In this document: piece after piece, positions 27,075 through 37,883 of the stretch
How the letters are laid out: each line of letters starts with the position of its first letter
Numbering within the stretch: position 1 is the stretch's first letter
Assembly (NCBI RefSeq): GCF_030506255.1
Contig: NZ_CP113431.1
Coordinates: 2,925,001 to 2,989,000, forward strand
Length of the DNA: 64,000 nucleotides
From: Nocardioides sp. Arc9.136
GTDB taxonomy: Bacteria; Actinomycetota; Actinomycetes; Propionibacteriales; Nocardioidaceae
Direction of reading: 5' to 3'
Notes under the pieces: model-generated
Seen by the model: only the letters and a program-made list of their open reading frames with translations
Told to the model about the DNA's origin: nothing
Databases searched by the model: none
Program-made: the position numbers and the translations under genes

Positions 27075-27176
27075 GGGGCCAGTGTGGCGTGCCGCGGACG
27101 TTTCAGCAGGTGAACCGCAGGGTCTTCACCCAGCAGTCACCTCCAGGACCCGTCACACGCCCGGTGAGCCCGGACG

Positions 27177-27925
27177 TCACTTCGCGCCGCCGTAGCGGCG
27201 GTCGCGCCGGGCGTACTCCTCGATCGCCGCCCACAGGTGCCGGCGGTCCACGTCGGGCCACAGCACGTCGGAGTAGACGAGCTCGGCGTAGGCCGCCTGC
27301 CAGAGCATGAAGTTCGAGAGCCGCTGCTCCCCCGACGTGCGCCAGACCAGGTCGGCGTCGGACTGCTCGGGGACGTAGAGGTGGCGCGCGAAGACCTTCT
27401 CGTCGACCTTGCGCGGGTCCAGCCCGGCGACCTCCTCGGCGATCCGGCGAGCGGTGTCGGCGACCGCCGTAGTTCACGCACATCGTCAGCGTCAGCACGT
27501 CGTTCCCGGGTCAGCTCCTCGGCGACCTGCAGCTCCTTGATGACCGACTTCCACAGCCGCGGCGCACGGCCGGCCCACCGGACGCGGACGCCGAGCTCGT
27601 GCATCTCGTCGCGGCGTCGCCGGATCACGTCGCGGTTGAACCCCATCAGGAACCGGACCTCCTCGGGGCTGCGCGACCAGTTCTCGGTCGAGAAGGCGTA
27701 CGCCGAGACGGCCTTGACGCCGATCTCGATGGCCCCCTCGACGACGTCGAAGAGCGAGGACTCGCCCTCCTCGTGGCCGCGCGTCCGCGGCAGCCCGCGC
27801 TCCTTGGCCCAGCGGCCGTTGCCGTCCATGACGACGGCGACGTGGCGCGGGACGAGCTCACGCGGGAGCTCGGGGGGCCGGGCGCCCGAGGGGTGCGGCG
27901 TGGGCTGGCGGACGGCGCGCTTCAC
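27177..27925 (-). pseudogene. uppS: isoprenyl (polyprenyl) diphosphate synthase, two frameshifts
   Basis: A cis-prenyltransferase that makes the polyprenyl diphosphate carrier for cell-wall synthesis. The N-terminal frame has [34 protein letters not shown] and [13 protein letters not shown] second frame carries [15 protein letters not shown], and a third carries [28 protein letters not shown] and [10 protein letters not shown] to the stop at 27177. The shifts lie at about 27502-27508 (2 nt missing; GGGACAACG would restore) and 27456-27465 (2 mod 3, probably 11 nt missing). Repairing both gives 253 aa, the normal length. GTG start with TAGGCT 7 nt upstream. Neighbour recO matches the mycobacterial Rv2361c-Rv2362c pair, normally essential, so sequencing or assembly error is the simpler explanation. 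Confidence 0.85.
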
Positions 27926-27932
27926 GCGGGCG

Positions 27933-27938
27933 AGCCTA
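27933..27938 (-). promoter_or_regulatory. leaderless -10 element of uppS
   Basis: TAGGCT with 7 nt (CGCCCGC) to the GTG start of uppS. Confidence 0.5.
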
Positions 27939-27949
27939 GAGGTGCCCGG

Positions 27950-28680
27950 TCACCGCTCGACGTAGGCCATGGAGCGCAGCGCGCGCTCGAGGTGCCACTG
28001 CAGGTACGCCGCGACCAGCCCGCTCGCCTCCTTGAGGTGACGCGGCTCGGCGGCCTCGACGACCGGCCAGTCGCCGGCGAGCAGCGCACCGAGCAGCACG
28101 AGGGTCTCCGCGGCCGGCGACGCCGAGCCGGGCACCCGGCAGGTCGCGCAGAGCACGCCGCCCATCGAGGGGTTGAACCAGCGGTGCGGGCCCTCCAGCC
28201 CGCAGCGGGCGCAGTGCTCGAACGACGGGGCGTAGCCGGCGACCGCCAGCGAGCGCAGCAGGTAGGAGTCGAGCACCTGGCTGGGCGCGTGCGCTGGCCG
28301 GTCGACATCGCACGCAGGCCGCCGACGAGCAGCAGGAACTGCTGGAGCGACGGCTCACGCTCCTCGGCGGCGACCCGCTCGGCGGTCTCGAGCATCACGG
28401 TGCCGGCGGTGTAGCGGTCGTAGTCCAGGCCGATCTCGGAGTGGAACGGCGTCAGCGTCTCGGCCTGGGTGATCGTGTCGAGGTTGCGCCCCTCGGCCAG
28501 CTGGAGGTCGACGTGGGTGAACGGCTCGAGGCGCGAGCCGAAGCGCGACGTGGTGCGGCGCACCCCCTTGGCGACCGCGCGGACCCGCCCGTGGTGACGG
28601 GTCAGCAGGGTGATGATGCGGTCGGCCTCCCCCAGCTTGTGGGTGCGGAGCACGATCGCCTCGTCGCGGTAGAGAGGCAC
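27950..28680 (-). pseudogene. recO: DNA repair protein RecO, one frameshift
   Basis: RecO helps load RecA at single-strand gaps. The N-terminal frame reads [20 protein letters not shown] and the OB-fold segment to [15 protein letters not shown]. The C-terminal zinc part is in another frame: [28 protein letters not shown] and CATCRVPG. One missing base near 28287-28294 (CAGCGC-ACGCGCCC, restored as Q-R-H-A-P-S-Q) rejoins them to about 243 aa, the usual length. CACAAT lies 6 nt before the GTG at 28680. It belongs to the indel cluster described in the findings. Confidence 0.85.
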
Positions 28681-28698
28681 CCCTCCATTGTGCGCGAC

Positions 28699-29556
28699 TC
28701 AGCTGCCGGTACGACGACGCCGCCCCGTCGAGCGCCAGCAGCCGAGCGCGAAGCCGACCGCCGCGCGGTCCAGCCGCTCCGGCGAGACCCGCCACTCCAG
28801 GATCGACCGGGCCTGGACGAAGGTGGCCTGCGGCAGCTCCTGGGCCAGCATGGCGGCGTCGGCAGCCGGGTGGACGGGGTCGGCCGGGTGGCCGACGACC
28901 AGCGCCGGGACGGCGATCCGGCGGCGCTGGCTCGACGGCGGGGCCAGCCGCCCGAAGAACAGCCCGTGGACCACGGCGGCGAGCGCGTCCGCGCGCTGGT
29001 CGAGGGAGTCCAGGGCGATGCCCGCCCAGAACGGCACGATCCCGCGCGGCACCGGCCGGGTCAGCCGGCGCACGGTGTTGACGGTGAACGGCAGGAAGCG
29101 GGCCGCCATCAGCAGCGGCGCGAAGGTGAGGATGCCGGCCTCGACCGCGTTGTCGAGCACGGGCATCTCGCAGATCAGCCCGCGGACGCGCTCGGGGGCC
29201 AGGACCGCCGTCTCCAGCGCGACGTTCGCCCCGATGGACGTGCCGCCGACGACGGCCTGCGCGGCGCCGAGGTGGTCGAGCAGGGCGAGCACCTGCTCGG
29301 CGAACGCGGTGACCGAGTAGACGAGCGGGTCCGCCGGCCGGTCCGACCGCCCGTGGCCGAGCAGGTCGAGGGTGACGACGTGCAGGCCCTCGGCGGCGAG
29401 CCGGCGGGCCAGCGGCGCGTGCATGCGGCGCGGCATGAGCTGGCCGTGCACGAGCACGACCCAGGAGTCGCCGGCGCCGTAGTCGGTGTACTCCAACCGG
29501 TCCCGGCCGCTGTCGCCCTCGACGAAGAACTGCCCGATCCGCTCGGAAACCAGCAT
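28699..29556 (-). CDS. alpha/beta hydrolase fold protein
   Basis: 285 aa. Fold markers are VVLVHGQLMPRRMHAPLARRL (oxyanion HG), LDLLGHGRSDRP and the nucleophile elbow GGTSIGANVALE (Ser in G-x-S-x-G). An acid sits near VVGHPADPVHP. The usual C-terminal catalytic histidine is not at its expected place (FVQARSILEWRVSPERL). The ATG at 29556 has TAGGGT 7 nt upstream (29569-29564), so it is probably leaderless. Its promoter interleaves with that of the divergent histidine kinase. Substrate unknown. Confidence 0.78.
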   Translation of the reverse strand: MLVSERIGQFFVEGDSGRDRLEYTDYGAGDSWVVLVHGQLMPRRMHAPLARRLAAEGLHVVTLDLLGHGRSDRPADPLVYSVTAFAEQVLALLDHLGAAQAVVGGTSIGANVALETAVLAPERVRGLICEMPVLDNAVEAGILTFAPLLMAARFLPFTVNTVRRLTRPVPRGIVPFWAGIALDSLDQRADALAAVVHGLFFGRLAPPSSQRRRIAVPALVVGHPADPVHPAADAAMLAQELPQATFVQARSILEWRVSPERLDRAAVGFALGCWRSTGRRRRTGS

Positions 29557-29563
29557 GCTCGGC

Positions 29564-29581
29564 ACCCTAGTGCAGGACAAT
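29564..29581. promoter_or_regulatory. divergent leaderless promoter pair
   Basis: On the minus strand, TAGGGT (29569-29564) lies 7 nt before the hydrolase ATG. On the plus strand, GACAAT (29576-29581) lies 6 nt before the kinase GTG. The two -10 elements are only 6 nt apart, so polymerase at one would block the other. Confidence 0.5.
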
Positions 29582-29587
29582 CACCCG

Positions 29588-32376
29588 GTGACCAGACCCG
29601 CGGCCCGGGGAGACCGGCGAACGCTCGGCTGGTCGTGGACCGCGCTGCTGCTCGTCGCGACGACCGTGGCGGGCTGGCTGGCGATCGAGCTCTCGCCCGA
29701 GGGATTTCCCGTCGCGAGCTGGTGGCCGGGTGCCGGCCTGGCGGCGGCCCTGGTGGCGCTCTCGCCCCTGCGCCGCGCCCCTCTGCTGACCGTGGCGATC
29801 GCACTGGCCACGCTCCTCGCGAACCTGGTTGCCGGCCGTGGCGGCGACCTCGCGGGGGCCTTCGCGGTGGTCAACGCCCTCGGCGCGCTGGCCGCCGGGC
29901 TGGTGCTCAAGGGGCTCCGCGACCATGTGCCGGGCCTGTCCGCCCACGACGACTTCGTCCGTCTCGTCCTCGCCGGGGTCGCGGGCGCCGTCGTGGCGGT
30001 GGGCGCGACGGCCGCCGTCGAGGCCACCGTGGGCGGGTCGAGCGTCGGGACCGCACCGCTGGTGCTGTTCTCGCACCTCTCGGCGGTGCTCGTCGTCACG
30101 CCCATCGCCCTCGCCCGCCGCCGCGGGCACCGCACGGGCAGCGACCTCGAGGCGCTGCTCCAGGGCGGCGCCACCCTGCTGGTCGCGGCGCTCGTGCTCG
30201 GTGTCGACCGGTCGCTCGCGCTCTCGATCGCCCCGCTGCCGCTGCTCGTCTGGGGCGCGCTCCGCCTTTCGGTGCGCACCGTCGCGTGGGAGCTGGGGCT
30301 GTTCGCGCTGCTCAACACGGTGGCGACGAGCCAGGGACACGGGCCGTTCGGCCACGCGTACGCCGACGGCGACGTCGGCCCGCTCGAGGTCGCAGCGCTC
30401 TCCCAGGGCTACCTCGTCTGCGCCGTCCTGATCACCCTCCCGCTGGCCATCGCGGTGCAGCAGCGGCACACGCCTCCTGGCGCGGGTCAGTGCCGACGAG
30501 GCACTGTTCCGCCGCAACTTCACCGAGTCGCTGCTCGGCATGCTGCTGCTGCGCGTGCACGGCGACCGGCTGCACGCGGTCGAGCTCAACGACCGCGCGG
30601 TGGCCGTCCTGGGCGGCGACCGGTCCGCCCTGCTCGAGCGGCCCCTGGACGAGGTGCTCGCGGCGCCGGAGCCGCTGGCCGCCGTGGTCCGCGACCTGCT
30701 GGCCGGGCGGCGGGAGGGCTGGACCGGGTCGTGCCTGGTCCCCGACCGGCCGGGCGCCCGCGTGGAGGTGGCCCTCGTGCTCCTGTCCGGCGCCGGCGAC
30801 GAACGCTGTCCTCTCCGCCCAGGTCCTCGACGTGACCGCCGAGCACCAGGCGCGGGAGCGGCTGGAGGCCGCCGAGCGGCTGACGGGCGCGACCCTGGAC
30901 ACCGCCGCGTGCGTCATCCTCGTCACCGACACCGACGGCCGGATCGTGCGGGTCAACGCCGCCACGACCGCGATCACCGGGTACGGCGAGGAGGAGCTGC
31001 TCGGCCGCCCCGTGTGGGACACCCCCGTGTCGCCGTCGGGGACCCACGACATCGAGGCGCTCTTCGTCTGGCCGAACCGGTCGGGACAGCCGGTCATCCG
31101 GGAGCGGGACCTGGTGACCCGGGACGGCCGGCGCCTGCGGATGGTGTGGAACAACAACGTCGTGCGCGACGAGCACGGCACGGCGACGTACGCCGTGATG
31201 ACCGGCGTCGACGTCACCGGCGAGCGCACGAGCGCCGGGCTCGTCACGCACCTGATGCAGGCGGCGATCACCACGGCGCTCATCGGCCTCGACGTGCGGG
31301 GCCGGGTCACGGTGCTCGGGTCCGGTGCCGCCCACCTGCTCGGGCTGGACCCGCACGCGGCGGTCGGAGGACCGCTCGCCGAACTGCTCGACCCCGGCGA
31401 GCTGCGGGAGCGGACCGGCACCGTCGACCCGGAGGCCGCCTTCGCGGTCCTGGCCGCCACGCTCGGGGCGGGCGGGGAGTCCGCCGCGCGGGACTGGACC
31501 TGGGTCTCCCGGGGCGGCCAGCGCCGCGTGGTCTCGATGACGCTGAGCACGACCACCGACGCCTTCGGCGACCACGTCGGCTACCTGGTCGTCGGCCGCG
31601 ACGTCACCGAGCAGCGGGAGAGCCGGGAGCTGCTCGTCGCCGCGCTGGAGAAGGAGCGGCACGCGGTCGAGCGGCTGCGGTCCCTCGACGACGCGAAGAA
31701 CGAGTTCGTCTCCACCGTCTCCCACGAGCTGCGCACCCCGGTGACCAGCATCGTCGGCTACACCGAGATGCTCCAGGACGGCGACCCGGTCGAGCCGCAC
31801 CCCCAGCAGCTGCGGCTCCTGGACAGCATCAGCCGCAACGGCCAGCGCCTCATCGCCCTGTGCGACGACCTGCTGGCGCTCTCGGGGCTCGACGCCGGCA
31901 CCACGACGTGGCAGCGCGAGGAGCTCGACCTGGCCGCGGTCGTGCCGGCCGTCGAGGAGTCGGTCCGCCCCCTGCTGGGCGGGCGGCGCCTCGACGTCAC
32001 CTGGCACGCCGGCCCCGGGCCGGTCCCGGTCAGCGGCGACCGGGCGCAGCTCGAGCGCGTCGTGCTGAACCTGGTCGGCAACGCGGTGAAGTTCACCGAG
32101 GACGGTGGCACCGTGACCTGTCGCGTGCACCGCGACGCCGGGGAGGCGGTGCTCGAGGTGGCCGACTCCGGCATCGGCATCCCGCGGTCGGAGCAGGACG
32201 GGCTCTTCGAGAAGTTCTTCCGCTCCACGACCGCCCAGCAGCGCGCCATCCAGGGCACCGGCCTGGGCCTGTCCATCGTCGCCGCCATCGTCGCCGCGCA
32301 CGGCGGCCGGATCAGCGTCGACTCCGAGCACCTGCAGGGGACGACGTTCACCGTCCGGCTCCCGCTCGCGGCCTGA
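29588..32376 (+). pseudogene. MASE1-type membrane histidine kinase with PAS domains, two frameshifts
   Basis: The N-terminal frame has an integral membrane sensor of about eight helices resembling MASE1 (SWWPGAGLAAALVALSP, FVRLVLAGVAGAVVAVG). A second frame holds RLLARVSADEALFRRNFTES and a PAS-like stretch. The third holds another PAS (TLDTAACVILVTDTDGRI), a further PAS-like region, HisKA (STVSHELRTPVTSIVGY) and HATPase_c (NLVGNAVKFTE, GTGLGLS) to the stop. Frames change near 30467-30478 (consistent with ACGCGCCTC becoming ACGCCTC) and 30796-30806, each equal to a 2-nt loss. Repaired, it is about 930 aa. GTG start with GACAAT 6 nt upstream. Confidence 0.8.
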
Positions 32377-32416
32377 CCCGGCCCGGCGCCCCGCGCGGTG
32401 CGGGGCGTCGGCCGGC

Positions 32417-34316
<1,900 letters not shown>

Positions 34317-34397
34317 GACCCCGCCACCCTAGCCGACCTGCTCCGGCGCTCGCGGCGCCGGTCACGATCTGGGCAGCCGGCCAGGCATGCTGGGGAG

Positions 34398-34883
34398 GTG
34401 CCGACCCTCCTCATCGTCCACCACGCGCCGACCCCGGGCGTCCGTGCACTCGCGGACGCGGTCGTGGCCGGCGCGCACGACGACGCGATCGAGGGCGTGG
34501 ACGTCGTGGTGCGAGCCGCCCTCGAGGCGACGGCCGCCGACGTCCTGGGCGCGGACGGCTACCTGCTCGGCACGCCGGCGAACTTCGGGTACATGTCGGG
34601 CGCGCTCAAGCACTTCTTCGACACGATCTTCCTCGAGGCCGGCGGAGCGTTGACCGACGACGGCGGCGCCGCCGCGAGCGCCGGCGAGGCCAAGCCGTTC
34701 GGGCTGTGGGTGCACGGCCGCTACGACACCACGGGCGCGGTGCGGTCGGTCCTCTCGATCGTCGGGGCACTCCCCTGGCGCCAGTCCGCGGCGGTCCTCG
34801 AGGTCCTCGGCGACGTGGGCGGGGCGGAGCGGGACGCGGCGTACGAGCTCGGCGGCACGGTGGCGGCGCTGCTCGACGGGTGA
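34398..34883 (+). CDS. flavodoxin-like / NADPH-dependent FMN reductase-family protein
   Basis: 161 aa flavodoxin fold: TLLIVHHAPTPGVRALADAV (phosphate loop), GADGYLLGTPANFGYMSGALKHFFDT (second FMN loop) and FGLWVHGRYDTTGAVRSVLSIV (third loop). It probably binds FMN and acts as a small oxidoreductase or quinone reductase; the partner is unknown. GTG start with CATGCT 6 nt upstream. It is convergent with the SpoIIE-domain gene, with only 16 nt between. Confidence 0.8.
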   Translation: MPTLLIVHHAPTPGVRALADAVVAGAHDDAIEGVDVVVRAALEATAADVLGADGYLLGTPANFGYMSGALKHFFDTIFLEAGGALTDDGGAAASAGEAKPFGLWVHGRYDTTGAVRSVLSIVGALPWRQSAAVLEVLGDVGGAERDAAYELGGTVAALLDG

Positions 34884-34899
34884 GCGGCGCCCGCCCCGA

Positions 34900-36807
34900 T
34901 CAGCTGGTCGTGTAGGGCAGCCGGACCATCTCGAGCACGTGCTGGGCCGGCGAGCCGAGGGGCGCCACCAGGTGGAGCACACCGAGCCCCGGACCGCTGA
35001 CCGGTGCGATCGCCTCGTAGAGGACCTGCACCCCCGCGCTGGCCAGGAGCGTCACCGCCGACATGTCGACGACCAGGTCCGAGGTGCCGCCGTACGACGC
35101 GTGGGCGAGCCGGCGGCGCAGCTCGTCGGTGCAGCGGTGGTCCACGGTGCCGGTGAGCAGCAGGACGCCCGGACGCTCCTCGATCGTGAGCGGCTCGCGG
35201 GCCGCGGCACGCGACCCGGACGCGGTCAGCATGCCGACCGAGCGGGTGGGGCGCAGCCGCAGCCGCGCGGTCGTGCCCTGCTCGCCGTGCTCGATCTCGA
35301 ACTCGTCGGTGAAGCCGCGGGCCATGGCCAGGCCCCGCCCGCGGCTCCCGGGAGCGCCGGGGACGCGCCAGGTGCCGTTGTCCCGGACGGTCACCTCGAC
35401 GTAGCCCTCGTCGTCGAGGTGGGCGACCAGCTCGACGACCGCCTCGGTCCGCCGGGTGGCGGCGGAGTAGGCGTGCTCGCAGGCGTTGGTGACCACCTCG
35501 CCGACGGCGTGCTGCAGCGCGACCTCGTCAAGCGGTCCGACCTGCAGCTCGTCGAGCCACTCGGCCAGCTCGGCGCGGACGACGCGGGGCGTGTCCGGCA
35601 TGGCGGGGTAGGTGAGCTCGAGGTCGGGCATCGGCTCGACCAGCTCGGCCGCGAGCACCGTGACGTCGTCGGCGACCCCGGTCGAGCCGGCCAGCCGCTC
35701 GATGGACTCCCGGCAGATCCGCTCCGGGACCCGCTCGTCGATCCGCTCCAGGTCGGGGCCGGCGAGGACGGCCTCGCGGACGACCTCGGCCAGGTCGACG
35801 GTGCACTGGGCCACCGTGCGGCCGGGGCGCTCGACGATGCCGTCGCTGTACATCACCAGGACGTCGCCCTCCTCGAGCTGGTGCTCGGCCAGGTCGAACG
35901 GGAGCCCGGACGCGAGCGGTCCGGCGCCGGAGGACGGGAGGAAAGTGGTCTCGCCGCTCGGGCTGACCACCATCGGCGGCGGGTGCCCGGCGGTGCAGTA
36001 GACGAGCTCGCCGGTCTGCGGGTCCAGCACGGCCGCGCAGACGGTGGCCGCGCGCGCCGGCGGCACGCGGCGGGCGCGTGAGTCGAGCAGCTCCAGCGCG
36101 GCCTCGATGTCGCCGTCGAGGCGCGCGCGCTCCTCGAACAGGGCCCGCAGCTCGCCCATGGCGACCGAGGCGCGCACGCCGTGGCCGACCACGTCGCCCA
36201 CGGCGAGCACCAAGCGGCCGTCCTCCAAAGCGACGGCGTCGAACCAGTCGCCGCCGGCGACCGTGCCCTCGTCGGCGAGGAGGTAGCGGGCGGCCAGCCG
36301 GACGCCCCGCGGGATCGGCACGCCGCCGGGGAGCAGCGCGTCCTGGAGCGCGACGAGGGTCTGGTCGGGGCCGGCCGGCGCTGCGGGCGCGGCCGGGCGC
36401 GAGGGGGCGGAAGGGGCAGGGCGGGCGGGGCCGGCGAGCGCCTGGGCGACCACGCCGCGGACGACGCCGTCGGGGTCGCGCCACGGCGCGACGCCGACCA
36501 CGAGCGGGCCGGCGCCGCCCGGCTCGACCTCGCCGACGCGCGGCTCACCGGTCTCGTGGACCGCACGGACCAGGGCGAGCAGGTCTCCGGTCACCGGACC
36601 CACCGGCGACCCGGCGGCCGAGCCGGCGGCCAGCGCGGAGACGTCGTCACCGCCGAGCAACGCACGCCCGGCCTCGTTGACCTCGGCGAGCCGGAGGTCA
36701 GGGCCTTCGAAGAGGGCGAGGAGTCCCGGGGCCTGCTGGAAGGCGGCCGACCGGCCGGAGTCGAACGACCCGTCCATGGCGTCCCTTCGCTGGTGCTGCT
36801 CGCTCAT
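34900..36807 (-). CDS. SpoIIE phosphatase fused to anti-sigma kinase and STAS domains
   Basis: 635 aa, soluble. An N-terminal PAS-like sensor (~22-125) and a Pro/Ala linker precede a PP2C/SpoIIE domain (~155-390: GGDWFDAVAL, VGDVVGHGV, MYSDGIVE, DDVTVLAAE metal ligands), an RsbW-like HATPase (~400-520: HAVGEVVTNACEHAY N-box, RDNGTWR, GRGLAMARGF) and a C-terminal STAS (~540-635) with a serine at the anti-anti-sigma phosphosite (LLASAGV). All three activities of a partner switch are in one chain. It is divergent from a SigB/F-type sigma factor 259 nt away, its likely target. The ATG has AGGAGG upstream. Confidence 0.88.
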   Translation of the reverse strand: MSEQHQRRDAMDGSFDSGRSAAFQQAPGLLALFEGPDLRLAEVNEAGRALLGGDDVSALAAGSAAGSPVGPVTGDLLALVRAVHETGEPRVGEVEPGGAGPLVVGVAPWRDPDGVVRGVVAQALAGPARPAPSAPSRPAAPAAPAGPDQTLVALQDALLPGGVPIPRGVRLAARYLLADEGTVAGGDWFDAVALEDGRLVLAVGDVVGHGVRASVAMGELRALFEERARLDGDIEAALELLDSRARRVPPARAATVCAAVLDPQTGELVYCTAGHPPPMVVSPSGETTFLPSSGAGPLASGLPFDLAEHQLEEGDVLVMYSDGIVERPGRTVAQCTVDLAEVVREAVLAGPDLERIDERVPERICRESIERLAGSTGVADDVTVLAAELVEPMPDLELTYPAMPDTPRVVRAELAEWLDELQVGPLDEVALQHAVGEVVTNACEHAYSAATRRTEAVVELVAHLDDEGYVEVTVRDNGTWRVPGAPGSRGRGLAMARGFTDEFEIEHGEQGTTARLRLRPTRSVGMLTASGSRAAAREPLTIEERPGVLLLTGTVDHRCTDELRRRLAHASYGGTSDLVVDMSAVTLLASAGVQVLYEAIAPVSGPGLGVLHLVAPLGSPAQHVLEMVRLPYTTS

Positions 36808-37066
36808 GGCCCTCCTGTGCCCAATCAGCGGGCTGGGTCACCCCCGCGACGGTGGCAATCCTCACAGGTCTCGGAGCGCTCGACCCTCGGTTCCCCCGAT
36901 CGCCTGCGTCACACCGGTCACAGCGGCGCCGCCGCGCGTCCGACAAGGGTGAGATCGCCCACCTTTCACCCGGGGGGATGAGGTACGGCACCTGGGGCGG
37001 AGGGTTCTGTGGAGACGTACCCGCTGACGGCGGCACGAGCTCCTCCACCTCGGGACGGACCGAACC
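36808..37066. other. divergent intergenic region, SpoIIE-fusion gene / sigma factor
   Basis: 259 nt separating the two genes. I looked for a SigB/F-type promoter (GTTT-N15-17-GGGTA) on both strands and saw no convincing match. There is no strong palindrome or small ORF. Confidence 0.4.
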
Positions 37067-37852
37067 ATGACGTCTGCTCACCACACCACCCGCCTGCCCC
37101 GCGCCGAGCGCGCCGCCCGCACCGAGGCGCTCCTCGAGCGGCTCCGGGACTGCGCCGACGAGGACCGTCGTGAGGACCTCCGCCGGGAGCTGGTGATGGT
37201 CAACCGTGGCGTCGCCGAGGCGGTGGCCAAGCGCTACCGCGGCCGGGGCCTCGCCGACGACGACCTGGCCCAGGTCGCCTACCTCGGCCTGACCAAGGCC
37301 GTGACCCGGTTCGACCCCGACCGCGGCCACGACCTGCTCACCTTCGCGGTGCCGACCATCCGCGGCGAGATCACCCGCCACTTCCGCGACCACGGCTGGG
37401 CGGTGCGGCCGCCGCGGCGGGTCCAAGAGCTGCAGAGCCGGTTCAACCGGACCGTCGACGACCTCCACCAGGAGCTCGGCCGGGAGCCGACCGACAGCGA
37501 CATCCGCGAGGCGCTGGGCCTGAGCCGTGAGGAGTACGACGAGGTGGCCGGCGCGTGGGGCTGCTTCGCGCCCCGGTCGCTGGACCAGCCCGTGGGCAGC
37601 GACGAGGGTGCCGCGCTGATGGACCTGCTGCCCGAGGAGGGCGTCGACGACCCGCACGCGGTCAGCGAGGCACGCGTCGCGCTGGCGCCGGTCGTGCGGT
37701 CGCTCGGCGAGCGCGACCAGCGGATCCTCTACCTGCGCTTCTTCGAGGACCGCAGCCAGGCCGAGATCGGCGCGGACCTCGGCGTCAGCCAGGTCCAGGT
37801 GTCCCGCCTGCTGGGCAAGATCCTCGACCGGATGCGTGCGGAGCTCGCCTGA
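37067..37852 (+). CDS. SigB/SigF/SigG-family RNA polymerase sigma factor
   Basis: 261 aa group 3 sigma factor. Region 2 shows RGLADDDLAQVAYLGLTKAV and FDPDRGHDLLTFAVPTIRGE. Region 3 is RPPRRVQELQSRF and ELGREPTDSDIREALGLS. Region 4 is ERDQRILYLRFFEDRSQAEIG with helix-turn-helix VSQVQVSRLL. Members control stress, stationary-phase or morphological programs and are usually held by RsbW-type anti-sigma factors. The adjacent fused phosphatase/kinase/STAS protein is the probable controller. Confidence 0.9.
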   Translation: MTSAHHTTRLPRAERAARTEALLERLRDCADEDRREDLRRELVMVNRGVAEAVAKRYRGRGLADDDLAQVAYLGLTKAVTRFDPDRGHDLLTFAVPTIRGEITRHFRDHGWAVRPPRRVQELQSRFNRTVDDLHQELGREPTDSDIREALGLSREEYDEVAGAWGCFAPRSLDQPVGSDEGAALMDLLPEEGVDDPHAVSEARVALAPVVRSLGERDQRILYLRFFEDRSQAEIGADLGVSQVQVSRLLGKILDRMRAELA

Positions 37853-37870
37853 GGGCCCACCGGTCGCGGG

Positions 37871-37876
37871 TAGCAT
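37871..37876 (+). promoter_or_regulatory. leaderless -10 element of the first septum-formation lipoprotein
   Basis: TAGCAT with 7 nt (CCGGCGC) to the GTG at 37884. Confidence 0.5.
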
Positions 37877-37883
37877 CCGGCGC

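Noticed and set aside
36808..37066. SigB/F-type autoregulatory promoter
   Set aside because: No clear GTTT-N15-17-GGGTA on either strand.
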